A DNA stretch of 64,000 nucleotides from Allodiplogaster sudhausi (taxonomy: Eukaryota > Nematoda > Chromadorea > Rhabditida > Diplogasteridae): NCBI GenBank assembly GCA_945643635.1, contig CALZFC010000136.1, positions 248,001 through 312,000 of the forward strand, given 5' to 3'. Shown piece after piece: positions 1 through 10,519 of this stretch. The translations under genes were made by a program, and so were the position numbers. The notes under the pieces are model-generated. The model searched no databases. It had not been told where the DNA came from and worked only from the letters and a program-made list of their open reading frames with translations. Each line of letters begins with the position of its first letter. Position 1 is the stretch's first letter.

Positions 1-3000
1 CTGATTCAAATCATTAGACGCGAAGGGAATAATGCTCACAACTTCTTTAGCCGCATTCTCGCTATTCCCAAAAATTTCAATCATATTCGATGTCATACTG
101 GACGAAATTATTTTCCCTACAATCATTTCACGCAAGGCTGGCTCATTAAAATCTTTAAAGTTCTTTTTCCTCGTCTTTGTCAAATCGCAGATGTATTGCT
201 CAGCATTGAAATAGATAGCTGGTCCAGATTCATCTGGGAGAACATATTTGCATAATTGATTTGCCTTTTTCATCTCTCGCTTATCTGGCTTTTGTGAAAA
301 TAAGACTTTTGTTAACTCTATCAATTGATTGATCACTTTATCTCTTCGCTCTTGATCGTATAATCGTACAACAATATCCTTTTTCCTCTCAATAATCCCA
401 AGAATCCATTCATTATCACATTTCAATGGTACAAGTATTACTGACTGCTTAATTGACTGTATGTCTTTAGGCAAATTTTCCGTTTGCAGATATTCTTGAA
501 TATCATTTGGATTGCATACAAAAATATCTTTATTTGATTCATTCACCAAAATCCTTAGCATTGCATAAACGATCAAATTCTCAAAATTCTTTCCGTTGTA
601 GGCGGTGAATAGTGATATTGCAGATATCTCAATCTCTCTCTTTTTCTTCTTAAAAGTGCATGGTAGCCATCCAAATTTTCTCAACATTTCAAGTGCTTCC
701 TTGGAATAATCACAGCTAATTGATCGAACAGATGTCGTAGATGAAGCTACGCTGCTTTCTGAAGTAAATGAAGAGTGTGAACTTGATCTCCGAGATCTTT
801 CATCAGCAAATTCCTCTGTACCTCCAATAATCTTTAATAAATTACAACTTTGCAAATGTTTCTTCAATTGCATTCTAAATGAAAGAACATCAAAGTTTTC
901 AACAACTGTGGGTCGTTTGTTAATAATTTGTAATGCATGGAAAATAGTAATGGGTCCACAGCTAACACTATCATTCTGCATGGTCACTTTACTCTCGTCC
1001 TGTGCATCTACTTCAACATAAAGTTCCGTGAGATGGGCGATACATTCCTTAATTGTGTTCAGTTCACTTCTTTGCACTCTGTTCAGCGAGTCATACACTG
1101 TTGCTTTCTTGTTCTGAGGTTCGATGACACATAGCATGTAGTGATTATTATTAACCAGTGGAAACATAATTTTCGAATATTGGTTATAATTTCGTTTCTT
1201 CAGTTTTTGTACTTTTTGTGGATCTTCGCAATAACCAAAGTATGCAAGGGGATTAATTAGATACACATTCTTCGTGTAGCAGAAAACTTGTAAAGCACAG
1301 TACACGACATCTGAAGGCACGATATCTGCGCTGTCCAATTTATTCAAACATTCGTATGAGATGTCGCCAATAGGCGCACTTGATCTTACTGAGCTAAATG
1401 TTGCTTGATAAGTTTCCTCTCTCTGTTCTCGATGGACTACCGATCTACATTTTCTCATAGATGTACGCCTCGGAGTGCTATCTGAAGAAATGTCCATTTG
1501 ATTCGTTTCAGACAAAATTGAAGATGGCGTACATGTTGCTTGTCCTTCCACCTTTCTCTTTCTTCCAGGAGTTTGACTTAAAGGACTCTGAATTATTCGC
1601 ATCTGACTCATTTCATTTAGCAAAATAGATGGGCTCTCGTTTTCTTCATTCTTGCTCTTCTTTCCAGAACTCCATTCTCCATAATCTGCGCTTTTACGTT
1701 TAGGTAATTGGGATTCTCTTTTATTTCCAGATACTGGTGTTTTAAATGAGATGTTATCGCTGTCTGATACTGGAGTTCTGCTTCGGCTTCTTGTTATTCG
1801 GACAGATTCATTAGGCTCCACAACATTAATTTCAACATTATTCTTTGAAATAGGAACATCACCCTTTCTTTTCGTCTGTCTTTCCTCGGCAGATGTAAAC
1901 AATGATACTAACCTTTTCTTAAATATCATTAGATTGAAGTTACTCGCATAAAATCCGTCTGATGAGAAGGCAGATTCCGCAAATAAACATACCAAAATAT
2001 GTGCATTGTACTTAGACTTGCCCTGCTGATTGCATTTTTGAAGATTAACCTCGAAACCAGTCGAGCGCGGCTTAATTGCAGAAATCAGTACAAAGAAAGT
2101 GTCCGTTGTACTTTTGTAATAATCTTTGCCTTCCTGCTGATCTGAATCGCAAATTCTTAAAATTCCTGATGACCAGTTATAATCGCAATAGTACACATGA
2201 TTAGACCGATTGCTGTCGGAGACAACAAATTGAACCAAGCTACATTCATTGAGTTTTCCCTCATACGATAGCATCCAAGCTTGTTCAGCAGGAAAGGCTT
2301 CGTCATTCGTGAGAAGATCAAATTTACACACTGCAGTTTTGGTTCCAGGGTTATTCATTGCCAACCTAAGCATACACGATTCAATGACATCTACGTCCAA
2401 TGGCTTTTGCTTCGCATTTAATTGTTTCTTAATTTTTGCCACATCAAATATAATTTGCTGAGTGCTTTTCAAATTGTTCTTGGCTGGTGCAGGGTTTTTA
2501 TCTGTACATTTAGGAACGAACAAACGTTTACCAATCAAAACTTCATATATTTCTTTTCGGAATTCAAATATATCGAAGTCGTCTTCCAGAACTGGCTCAT
2601 TATTAAGAAAATTAAAAGCAAATCTAATAACGTGCACTCCAGAGTTAACGTTTGCCTTTTGCTGTGTGCAAGCATCAGTCACTACGTTTATTTCGCTCTT
2701 TCGTCTCACAAGGTGACTGATCAAATTTCGTACATTTATTTGAATCCATTCGTAATTCTTTTCATCATCACTCCACAGGGAATCATAAATAGTCAGAGTA
2801 TTTTCATCTTTCTCATATACTGCAAAAAGATAATGTTGTTTCCGATGGTCGTCAATAAGCGGTAGAAGAATCATTTTCATTGTCTTACATTTCTGAACTG
2901 AATATTCCTTGAACAGTGTACGCATTTCCTTTGCATCAAACTTGAAACCAGAATCAATACATCTCAGCACGTGAGAAGCAGATACATTCAGAAGCATAGT

Positions 3001-4887
3001 ATGTGGACTGACATTTTTTTCAGAAAGTTTCTCAAACGCATTTTGCACCGTTATTTCATTTAACTTACACTCAGGGTTTCGGAGATCAGCATATGGTTCT
3101 TCAATAACTTCGTTGCCATCATTAGAGTCGTCCATCTCGAGAAGGTTGTACGGTCTGACTGTCTCAATCTCTGGGACTTCTTCGATCGTAGAGGCATTTT
3201 TCTTTAAAGTGATCTTCCTTTTTGCTGGTCCCAGAGGCTTTTTGAATATGAAATCATCATTTTTAGAATTTGGTCTCTGACTTCTTCTTGGCTTCATTTC
3301 AGTCCACTCATTTTCAATGTTCTTTTCAATTCGAGCCGGCTTTTTCTTCTCTTCTGCTGGAATAACTACAGGAACTTGATTTCGCCCTTCCAAAACATTA
3401 AGCATGACATATCGGTACAGTCTGCATTCAAATCGTTCCTTTGGTTTTGGAATTCTTTTCATTGCGCACTGATAGTACTTGCATGTGAATACACCGCAGT
3501 TGAATGTGTCTGGTTGCTGTTGAACGTTTTCCCATATAAAGCTTGGCTTTGGAACATCTCCAAACACGTGCTTGATCAGCTGACAAATTCCCTTTGCGCT
3601 TATGTGCTCCGAGTATGTGTCCTTATGATATGTTTTGCCTTCCATGGAATCTGATATTCTTACAACATTTTCCTCTCTAACATACTCGGCAAACCAGAAG
3701 TGAACTCCGTAGTGGACAGCAAATAGAATCCGCTTTGCAGTGAGTTTCATCGCGTCGTTCATTCTGGCAAATGCAAAGTTAATGTGAATCTGATCTACCA
3801 AGTAGCATTCGCCTGCTGCAGTTGCATCTCTTTTCTGCTCAAAGACCTGATAAATGGAACTCAATGCGAAAATTGTGTCATTTCCAGAGTATGATTCAGC
3901 CAGTTTTCTGATGTATTCGTCGACAGTCTCAGTTGTAAGCATGTCAGATTGTGATCTGAGATCACTGAACTCCACATATCCTGGTTGTGTACTAATTGAT
4001 AGGTCTCCTTTCTTGCCAGTCAGAATCGAGTACATGCTATTCTTTACGTCATTTGAGTTCATTCCAAAGCGACTGTAATCCGAGTTGGTGATTGAACTTT
4101 CCAAGGCACTCACAAGATAAACGGCTGAGTCTTCATTAGCATCCTTCATTTTCGCAAATTCCTCATTTTCCAATGTCGGAACAATATTCGATTTGGTAAC
4201 AAATTGAATAATTCTGCTAAGCGTATCTCTGACTCGTTTCTGTGCAATGATTTGTGTCTCTTTCTTCGAATCGTAAACATGCAACACATTATCATTTCTG
4301 CTGTATTTCGCACAAAACATGTGACCATTCACAGAAACAGGAATAATTAGTCGCTCGAAACTGATACGGCTTTCTTCATTCATTCCAATGAAATGCTTCT
4401 CACTTATCTGGAGCCCAGCATTTGCATTGTGGAAAACTTCTATATGCGCAATGACCACTTTTCCAATATTCTTTTGATCCCCTTCGATCCAACTGCTCAA
4501 TTTCTGCTTTGCATATTCATCGATAAACTTGGCTGGAATTCTTTCACTTTTTTCTGTCAGGACTTTGTATTCATTTTTCTTTTCATCAATTCCTCCTCCT
4601 CTGAGATTCTTGTACATAAAGTGGTCTTGTGTCTGCTCATTTTCATTCGTATTCTTCTTCATATCATCATTCAGTGGTTCTTCATCATTTTCATTCTGAT
4701 TTATTCTGGTTTGCGGACAGTAGTATTTTCCAAACAGTTTCCCTGCCCGCGCAGTCACTGATGGGAGGCAGTCGCTACTGCCTAGAGGCCCTGCCCCGGC
4801 AACCTCTAGGCACTGCACGGCCGAGCCGCGGCGGCGATCCGGTCGAATGTCGACCATCCCGCCGTCGCATCGACAACGAACGCGCAT
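1..4887 (-). CDS. Giant intronless protein with at least six tandem Ulp1/SENP-like (C48) protease units, partial
   Basis: One frame stays open from the ATG at 4885-4887 to the left edge (1,629 codons, no stop), so the C-terminus is missing. Six units share a His, then an Asp 17 residues later (18 in the last), then a Cys-like position. The pairs are H189/D206, H396/D413, H685/D702, H897/D914, H1249/D1266 and E1493/D1511. Units 2 and 5 have the complete Ulp1 set: Q458/C464 in an NCGVF context and Q1304/C1310 in an SCGP context. Unit 3 keeps Q743 but has Ser at 749. Units 1, 4 and 6 have Ser254, Ala962 and Ser1554. A Ser/Thr-Pro-rich linker around residues 1010-1180 holds a basic PGRKRKVE stretch that could be a nuclear signal. 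Ulp1/SENP enzymes cut SUMO or similar modifiers; that function here is inference. The frame has no intron, unlike nearly all neighbours. The true start could be a later Met, because the first ~50 codons are GC-rich and different in composition. Confidence 0.85.
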   Translation of the reverse strand, partial: MRVRCRCDGGMVDIRPDRRRGSAVQCLEVAGAGPLGSSDCLPSVTARAGKLFGKYYCPQTRINQNENDEEPLNDDMKKNTNENEQTQDHFMYKNLRGGGIDEKKNEYKVLTEKSERIPAKFIDEYAKQKLSSWIEGDQKNIGKVVIAHIEVFHNANAGLQISEKHFIGMNEESRISFERLIIPVSVNGHMFCAKYSRNDNVLHVYDSKKETQIIAQKRVRDTLSRIIQFVTKSNIVPTLENEEFAKMKDANEDSAVYLVSALESSITNSDYSRFGMNSNDVKNSMYSILTGKKGDLSISTQPGYVEFSDLRSQSDMLTTETVDEYIRKLAESYSGNDTIFALSSIYQVFEQKRDATAAGECYLVDQIHINFAFARMNDAMKLTAKRILFAVHYGVHFWFAEYVREENVVRISDSMEGKTYHKDTYSEHISAKGICQLIKHVFGDVPKPSFIWENVQQQPDTFNCGVFTCKYYQCAMKRIPKPKERFECRLYRYVMLNVLEGRNQVPVVIPAEEKKKPARIEKNIENEWTEMKPRRSQRPNSKNDDFIFKKPLGPAKRKITLKKNASTIEEVPEIETVRPYNLLEMDDSNDGNEVIEEPYADLRNPECKLNEITVQNAFEKLSEKNVSPHTMLLNVSASHVLRCIDSGFKFDAKEMRTLFKEYSVQKCKTMKMILLPLIDDHRKQHYLFAVYEKDENTLTIYDSLWSDDEKNYEWIQINVRNLISHLVRRKSEINVVTDACTQQKANVNSGVHVIRFAFNFLNNEPVLEDDFDIFEFRKEIYEVLIGKRLFVPKCTDKNPAPAKNNLKSTQQIIFDVAKIKKQLNAKQKPLDVDVIESCMLRLAMNNPGTKTAVCKFDLLTNDEAFPAEQAWMLSYEGKLNECSLVQFVVSDSNRSNHVYYCDYNWSSGILRICDSDQQEGKDYYKSTTDTFFVLISAIKPRSTGFEVNLQKCNQQGKSKYNAHILVCLFAESAFSSDGFYASNFNLMIFKKRLVSLFTSAEERQTKRKGDVPISKNNVEINVVEPNESVRITRSRSRTPVSDSDNISFKTPVSGNKRESQLPKRKSADYGEWSSGKKSKNEENESPSILLNEMSQMRIIQSPLSQTPGRKRKVEGQATCTPSSILSETNQMDISSDSTPRRTSMRKCRSVVHREQREETYQATFSSVRSSAPIGDISYECLNKLDSADIVPSDVVYCALQVFCYTKNVYLINPLAYFGYCEDPQKVQKLKKRNYNQYSKIMFPLVNNNHYMLCVIEPQNKKATVYDSLNRVQRSELNTIKECIAHLTELYVEVDAQDESKVTMQNDSVSCGPITIFHALQIINKRPTVVENFDVLSFRMQLKKHLQSCNLLKIIGGTEEFADERSRRSSSHSSFTSESSVASSTTSVRSISCDYSKEALEMLRKFGWLPCTFKKKKREIEISAISLFTAYNGKNFENLIVYAMLRILVNESNKDIFVCNPNDIQEYLQTENLPKDIQSIKQSVILVPLKCDNEWILGIIERKKDIVVRLYDQERRDKVINQLIELTKVLFSQKPDKREMKKANQLCKYVLPDESGPAIYFNAEQYICDLTKTRKKNFKDFNEPALREMIVGKIISSSMTSNMIEIFGNSENAAKEVVSIIPFASNDLNQ
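4767..4812. repeat. Overlapping hairpins in a GC-rich patch
   Basis: A GC-rich patch holds two perfect inverted repeats that share bases. GGCAGT (4767-4772) pairs with ACTGCC (4777-4782). TGCCTAGAGG (4779-4788) pairs with CCTCTAGGCA (4803-4812). Only one can form at a time. They lie just inside the 5' end of the giant minus-strand frame, so they would be in its mRNA leader or earliest codons. Confidence 0.7.
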
Positions 4888-5213
4888 CTGAGCAGAGGGA
4901 GAGGCAGGCAAGAACCAACTGGGGAACAGCTAACCTCTGCAATTAAAGATTCATTATTAATCTGTTCTGTTCTCCGCTATACATTTCTTATGCGCCGCGC
5001 AACAACAATAACACAAATGCGAACGCGGAGACGTTTATTAACAAGAAACAATCATAGATACCACATAACGGCAATATTTTAAGACTCCAGTATATCTGAA
5101 TTATTTCAGCTTCTTAGTAACTCTTCCCATCTCAACGCCGGTCTTTGTCCTGCTTTTCATCTCTCATGAGCTGGCTGCGATATTGGCGAAAGAAACATAC
5201 AAAGCGTAAAGAA

Positions 5214-5214
5214 T

Positions 5215-5247
<33 letters not shown>

Positions 5248-5295
5248 GAGAGAGAGCGATACATGCATAAAGAGAGAAACAATTTACAGTCTGTT

Positions 5296-5326
<31 letters not shown>

Positions 5327-5379
5327 AGCGAGAGAGAGAGAGAGACATGCAGAAAGAGAGAAACAATTTACAGTCTGTT

Positions 5380-5421
<42 letters not shown>

Positions 5422-5439
5422 GCAGAAACAATTAGAAGC
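5214..5439. repeat. (GA)n microsatellite with an ~80-bp unit present twice
   Basis: Two near-identical segments each read ACATGCA(T/G)AAAGAGAG, then AACAATTTACAGTCTG, then TTAAAATGAGAG. They are separated and flanked by GA tracts. This is a local tandem duplication within the microsatellite. Confidence 0.8.
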
Positions 5440-6020
5440 AAAGATTAACTGAGCAATGACGAAGAGACGATTTCACACATTCACATCAGGAAAACATTGG
5501 TAGTATCAATTTCTTCAATAAATAAGTTCCAATTATACAATTGCATTAATCTTCGCCGTCATCCATTTATATTCATTCGTTTACATGTAGAAGAAAGAAA
5601 CATACATACAAAGATCACTTCACTCTATCGGATTTATTTCTGATCCAACTTATTTCTTAATAGAAGAATTCAAAGATATCATTCAAATAGGTCATTCATT
5701 CAAACATTCATTCACTAATTTCATTCATTCATTAATTTCTGATCTGACTTCTTTCTTTAATAACAGAATTCAAAGGTATAATTCAAATTGAGAATATTTC
5801 ATTCTGATAATCATTCATTCTCCTTTAAGACAGCATTCAATCAATATTCATTCATTCAGTTCATAGGGCCTCTCACGCCCTCCTCATCATGCAACCGACA
5901 GCTGACATTCAATAACCGACAGCTGACATTCGATCTGAGCCTTTTAAATTCAGCCTATAAGAAAGCTTGGAGTCTTTAGTCTATGCTAACATACTTTTTA
6001 TTTAATGAGAAGCCATACAA

Positions 6021-6066
6021 AAACGCGCAAACGAGTTTGCGCGCGCGCGACTCCGAACCTGGGTCG
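6021..6066. repeat. GCGCGC-core interspersed repeat, short copy
   Basis: The segment ending GCGACTCCGAACCTGGGTC is shared with longer copies at 14331-14560 and 15530-15740. All three follow a 'cgcgcaaa...tttgc' palindrome-like stem. On the reverse strand it reads GGTTCGGAGTC, faintly like a pol III B box, but no tRNA fold is present. Confidence 0.65.
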
Positions 6067-6254
6067 GTAATAGATTAGAAGAGACGGAGAAGAAAGAGAA
6101 GAGTCCTTCGTCCAGGAATGAACAATAATGGCTACGTAAAAGAAGAGAGAAGAAACGAAGCGGGTCAAAGGGATTAACAACGTATTATAAAGACAGCGGT
6201 ACATCTCATTTCTTAAAAAAATAGAAACTAAACCGCAAAGTGAGAATCAAAAAA

Positions 6255-7104
6255 TTATCCAAAGCAGATATAGATGGCGTTTCCATCCGTAGGAGTGTAG
6301 TCGGTCTTGCCGATTTCTTGCGCCAGGTGCATTCCGTTGCAGTCCGTGGCGCGGTACACGCCGGACGGAGAGGTGTCGAACGGATTCTTGAAGTACGGTT
6401 TGCCGAAGAGCTTACGGCAGAGGATTGGCAGCTGGGCGTGGGGCACAATGTTCTCGAGTTGCGTCATGTTCTAAAAAATTATTATTAACTGGTTGTAATT
6501 ATGTAAAGCAAAATGTATATATGCATGTATTGTACGAAACATATTTTTTTTTAAAGCCTTAGAGTCGAAACGTACCATTCTTGGAGCTCTCACAACGCTT
6601 GAAAGATGTTCGTTGTCGAGTGAGAGCTGCTTATTTTCGCGTGAGAGCTCTTCCGTGCGACCCTTCCAGCTACTGATTTGCTGTAATATATTTCATTAGT
6701 CTAAGTATCTTGTTCTAATTTCTCTTCTCAGATGATCATAGATATAATAATATAATCAAATTTTTAAGTTTCTCCTTTAGCTTAAACAGTAATGTCATGT
6801 CTTTTTCTTATGTTAAAATTTTTTTATTAAAAGAACATACCTTTCGCAGAGCCACCTGACGACGCTCCTCCTGCAATATAAAACAATATCAAATTAATTA
6901 TCACGAATTATTAATCGTAACGTAAAAAAATCTTTCTATGCATATGAATAATTTTGTACCACTCGGTTCTCTGCTTCTAATGTCTTCACTCGGCGATCGG
7001 ATTCTTTCAGTAGACGTTTATAGTAGTCGACATCCCTCGCTCCGCTCTCCTCCTCCAACGCTTCTCCGCTGAGTTCGGGATCCTGCGACCATAAACATTA
7101 GAAA

Positions 7105-7140
<36 letters not shown>

Positions 7141-7427
7141 CAAAAAGAGAGAGAGAGAGAGCGAGAGAGAGAGAGAGAAGAAGTGAGATAGATAAATCAA
7201 TACTGGGAGAAAAGAAGATAAGACAAGAATAGACGGAAAAAAGAACCTCAGCCTCCCTCGCTTCTCCATAAATGCTATTATATTTGACCACAGAAGAAAT
7301 GAAACGCCGGGCTGACCTGACTATCCTTCTGCTCATTACTCTCCGCTGCTGGCTGCTTAGACTTTCCTGGTACATCCACTTCACCGGGCCTTCCGTACTC
7401 CTGCGAACATAAACATCAGAAATTAAA

Positions 7428-7474
<47 letters not shown>

Positions 7475-7842
7475 CAGAGACGGTGAGATAGATGCAAATT
7501 AAGAAAAATTACCCAGTCATTCAAAACAATGGTCAGTAAGAACTCATGTTTACCACTTCCTAGATTGACTTCGCAGGAACGTCAGAGACGAAATCAACAT
7601 TTCAATAAATAAATTGGCAACCGACTATGAGTTAGAAAGATAAATCAATATTGGGAGAAAAGAAGATAAGATAAGAAGAGGCGGAGAAAAGAACCTCGTC
7701 CTGCTTCGACTCTCCTTCGTTCTCCGCCCTTCCATCTTCGTTCTCCTCCCTTCCATCTTCGTTCTCCTCCCTTCCATCTTCATTCTCCTGGTCGGACACA
7801 ACTCCGTTCAGTTCCATATCCTGCAACCATAAATATCAAAAA

Positions 7843-7888
<46 letters not shown>

Positions 7889-8801
7889 AGATCAGACAAT
7901 AAGAGACGGGGAAAAGAACCTCATTTTCATTCGCCTCAGCGTCCTTCTCTTCTTCATTTATCTCGTCCGTCACATCTCCGCTGACTTCAGGATCCTGCGA
8001 CCATAAACATCAGAAATTGAGAGGAAGAGAGAAAGAGAGAGAGAGAAAGAGGAAGTGAGATGGAGAAATCAATATTGGGAGAAAAGAAGATAAGACAAGA
8101 AGAGACGGGGAAAAGAACCTCGTCTTCATTCGCCTCAGCGTCCTTCTCTTCTTCATTCATCTCGTTCGTCACATCTCCGCTGTGTTCGACATCCTGCAAC
8201 CATAAACATCAAAAATTATTAAGAGAGAGAGAGAAAGTGAGATATATAAATCAATATTGAGATAAAGAAGATAAGGAAAGAAGAGATAGAGAAACGAACC
8301 CTTTCCCCTTGCTCCTTTCCATCTCTCTGTCGTTCATGCTGCTCGTCACGATTGAGGGCGAGGATTGCGGCTTTTGCTGACTCGCATCCATTCCCGGAGT
8401 CATCGATCCGCACTTTGTGGGGCAAGTCCTCGTTGTCCAAGAGTTGGTCTACAATTGATATAACTCACGTGTCTTTTCAAACATGAAATGTTTAACTAAC
8501 CCGGTCTACGACGCGGGAGATGGATTTTGACCATGTGGTCGCTCTGAAGACGTCCAATGTGTCTCCGAATGAGACATAGATGTTCTGCGGAGACCTCGAG
8601 CACATCTTTGTCCTGTGATTTAAAACAACATCTAGTTTATATTCTTAATGTGTAGTCACCAAAAACATTTCGAGATAAAAAATGAGATATTGAATTATTC
8701 ACATTTTCATTCGAGCGCTTGGAACGCTTCTTGTCGGGAGGATTCTCGCGACTGTTGTCCTCTTCGCCGTACACGGAAAGCGTTGCGAGTGCGTCCGACA
8801 T
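6255..8801 (-). CDS. Unrecognised coiled-coil protein with duplicated acidic exons
   Basis: Eleven exons join in phase: 8801-8703, 8612-8501, 8448-8300, 8193-8119, 7994-7920, 7820-7695, 7400-7317, 7082-6960, 6870-6841, 6680-6576 and 6470-6255 (397 aa). An acceptor-like tttttcag lies 4 nt before the ATG, which fits trans-splicing. Exons 4 and 5 are both 75 nt and encode near-identical acidic peptides (SGDVTxExNEEEKDAEANExE). Exon 6 holds three repeats of ENEDGREE. Exons 8-10 are heptad-rich and likely coiled coil. The last 70 residues are globular, ending in YICFG. Most introns begin after GAG with gttctttt and carry (CT)n on the sense strand. I recognise no family. The 278-nt gap to the upstream gene suggests an operon. 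Confidence 0.75.
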
Positions 8802-9078
8802 TCTTCTGAAAAATTAAATAAAAAACATAAGGTGAGCCCCTAAGGTCATCGACACGTCAAAGAATGGAGCACGAAGAGATTAAAAGAAATGGCCGATATA
8901 AGAGAGAAACGGTAAAAAGTAATAGTCATGCTCAGTTAAGATATGATGGAGCACGTTGTACTCTCACAGTTCTCGAACACAATGTTTTCCAACACTTCTT
9001 TAAACTTTATCAACGCCACTCGATCAACAACTCCCACCACATCAACAGTAAGGATCAACAAAAATGATGTACATCTTT

Positions 9079-10121
9079 TTAAATCTCGACAAAAAAATCC
9101 CTCCCATAAAGAGTCAATTTGGAGTGGTCGTCCTTCAGCAGGCGAATGAGCGTCTTCCCCTGGCTGTCCTCTCCGCGGTGGACTGCGAAGGGCTCTTTCG
9201 AGGTGGCGGTCTCGAAGAGCTTCGACCCGCGTAGTCCACTCGTTGCAGAACCGCACTTCTTTAGCAGCTTCTTGAGCTTAGAGAATGCCTAAAGGAGAGT
9301 AGATGTTTACCGGTTTTAGTAACATTCAATTTCTTTTTCTCTCATTTAGTATGCCCGATATTTACACGTACGGATGCAACATACAATAACAGAAGTAATA
9401 TAAGTTTGTTTACAAAATAAAATAATTTTCTGCCCTTGAACTTGTTGGAGTGGGCGGACATAATAAGTTAAAGGCCTGTATTCATGTGTCCTGTCAAAAT
9501 AAAAGTAATGGAACTTACAATTCTCTCCTGAGCGGCCCGTGTCGACTCTTCCAAAGTCTCGATTCTGTTGAGGAGGTGCTCATTATAGTCCCTCAGCATG
9601 CCCTCAAAACGTTGACAGTAATGTGAAAATGTTTCCTCCTCTTTAAGATTTATGCGAAATAAGTGCATATTGTATTAAATTAGTTAAAACTAAAAGCTAA
9701 AACTGGCAATAGTGGTGATGAGATGCTGTTCCTTCCTGTTGCGGGCCACCACGGGCTCCCCCCAGTCATCACCGTAAGACTCGTTCGCAGGATCTAGACA
9801 TATATAGGCCGATTATATTTGACCCATTTGTTCCCTCTCTTAATTAATCTCAAAAAAAAAATTCTCGCTAATTTGGACTAAACATGTAATATCAGTCTCC
9901 TTCGAGTATTTCGCCTATAGATCCACTTTACTTGATCTATATTACAAGATAGGAAGGGATGTTATGTTAATGACTGTAAGATTACCTTCGCTGTCTTCCA
10001 CTTCATCCGTCGGGTGGCCATTCGTTCCAAACCACTCTCGATACGAGATCGGCCCGATCTGGCGCTCTTTCTGGACTTCTTCCCCATCACCGGGGGGCTC
10101 CACAGCTCGCAACGGCAGCAT
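9079..10121 (-). CDS. Unrecognised small protein with central coiled coil
   Basis: Exons 10121-9986, 9793-9704, 9640-9519 and 9288-9079 join in phase and give 185 aa. The ATG is 3 nt after a ttttgcag acceptor, suggesting a trans-spliced start. The N-terminal third is acidic, with a SYREWFG stretch and DDWGEP. Residues ~78-125 are heptad-rich (HLLNRIETLEESTRAAQERI). The end contains KEPF...VHRGED and closes with FFVEI. The C-terminus loosely resembles that of the next gene downstream (a KLF...K-x-PF start, then R and D, then a short aromatic end), which may mean an old duplication. No known family was identified. Confidence 0.7.
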
Positions 10122-10519
10122 GTACTGCAAAACAAAAGAACTTCCATAAACCAGAAACATGTATTATCTACAACGGAGTCTCCATGACGAACTAATACCC
10201 CGATGGCAGGTAAATTGACGATCTTAACGTCACAAACATTAGCGCTCGCAATCTCATAAGCTATCGCTGTTTTATTCAAGTAAAATGCGAAAAAAACTTT
10301 GAAATCTTAAAAAAAAACAAAGTAACAAAAGTTAACAACTTCACAATTAACGACGAAAGATGCGAGAACATTTGCATATGAGTGATTGATGTTCCCCCAA
10401 GTTGATAACCAATTAGATGAGTAAGGAAGGAGCGACCTACACCTCCTTCCCAGCTAAGGAGCCGACTTCACTCTTCACAACCTTGTCTACCAACCGTTTC
10501 AGCCACCCTCCCTCCAGGT

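Larger units (their letters stand above)
4888..6254. other. Intergenic, repeat-rich; no gene recognised
   Basis: Contents are (GA)n tracts with a duplicated unit (5214-5439), ATTCATTC-rich low-complexity sequence (about 5680-5860), and a perfect 21-bp tandem duplication at 5893-5934 containing CCGACAGCTGACATTC. A GCGCGC-core repeat sits near 6021-6066. I saw no convincing exon. Confidence 0.6.

Noticed and set aside
2249..2865. Plus-strand frames opposite the giant minus-strand gene
   Set aside because: Short and without motifs; the minus strand carries conserved protease residues across the same DNA.
6021..6066. Possible tRNA or tRNA-derived element from a B-box-like GGTTCGGAGTC
   Set aside because: No A box at the right distance and no cloverleaf could be drawn; kept only as an interspersed repeat.
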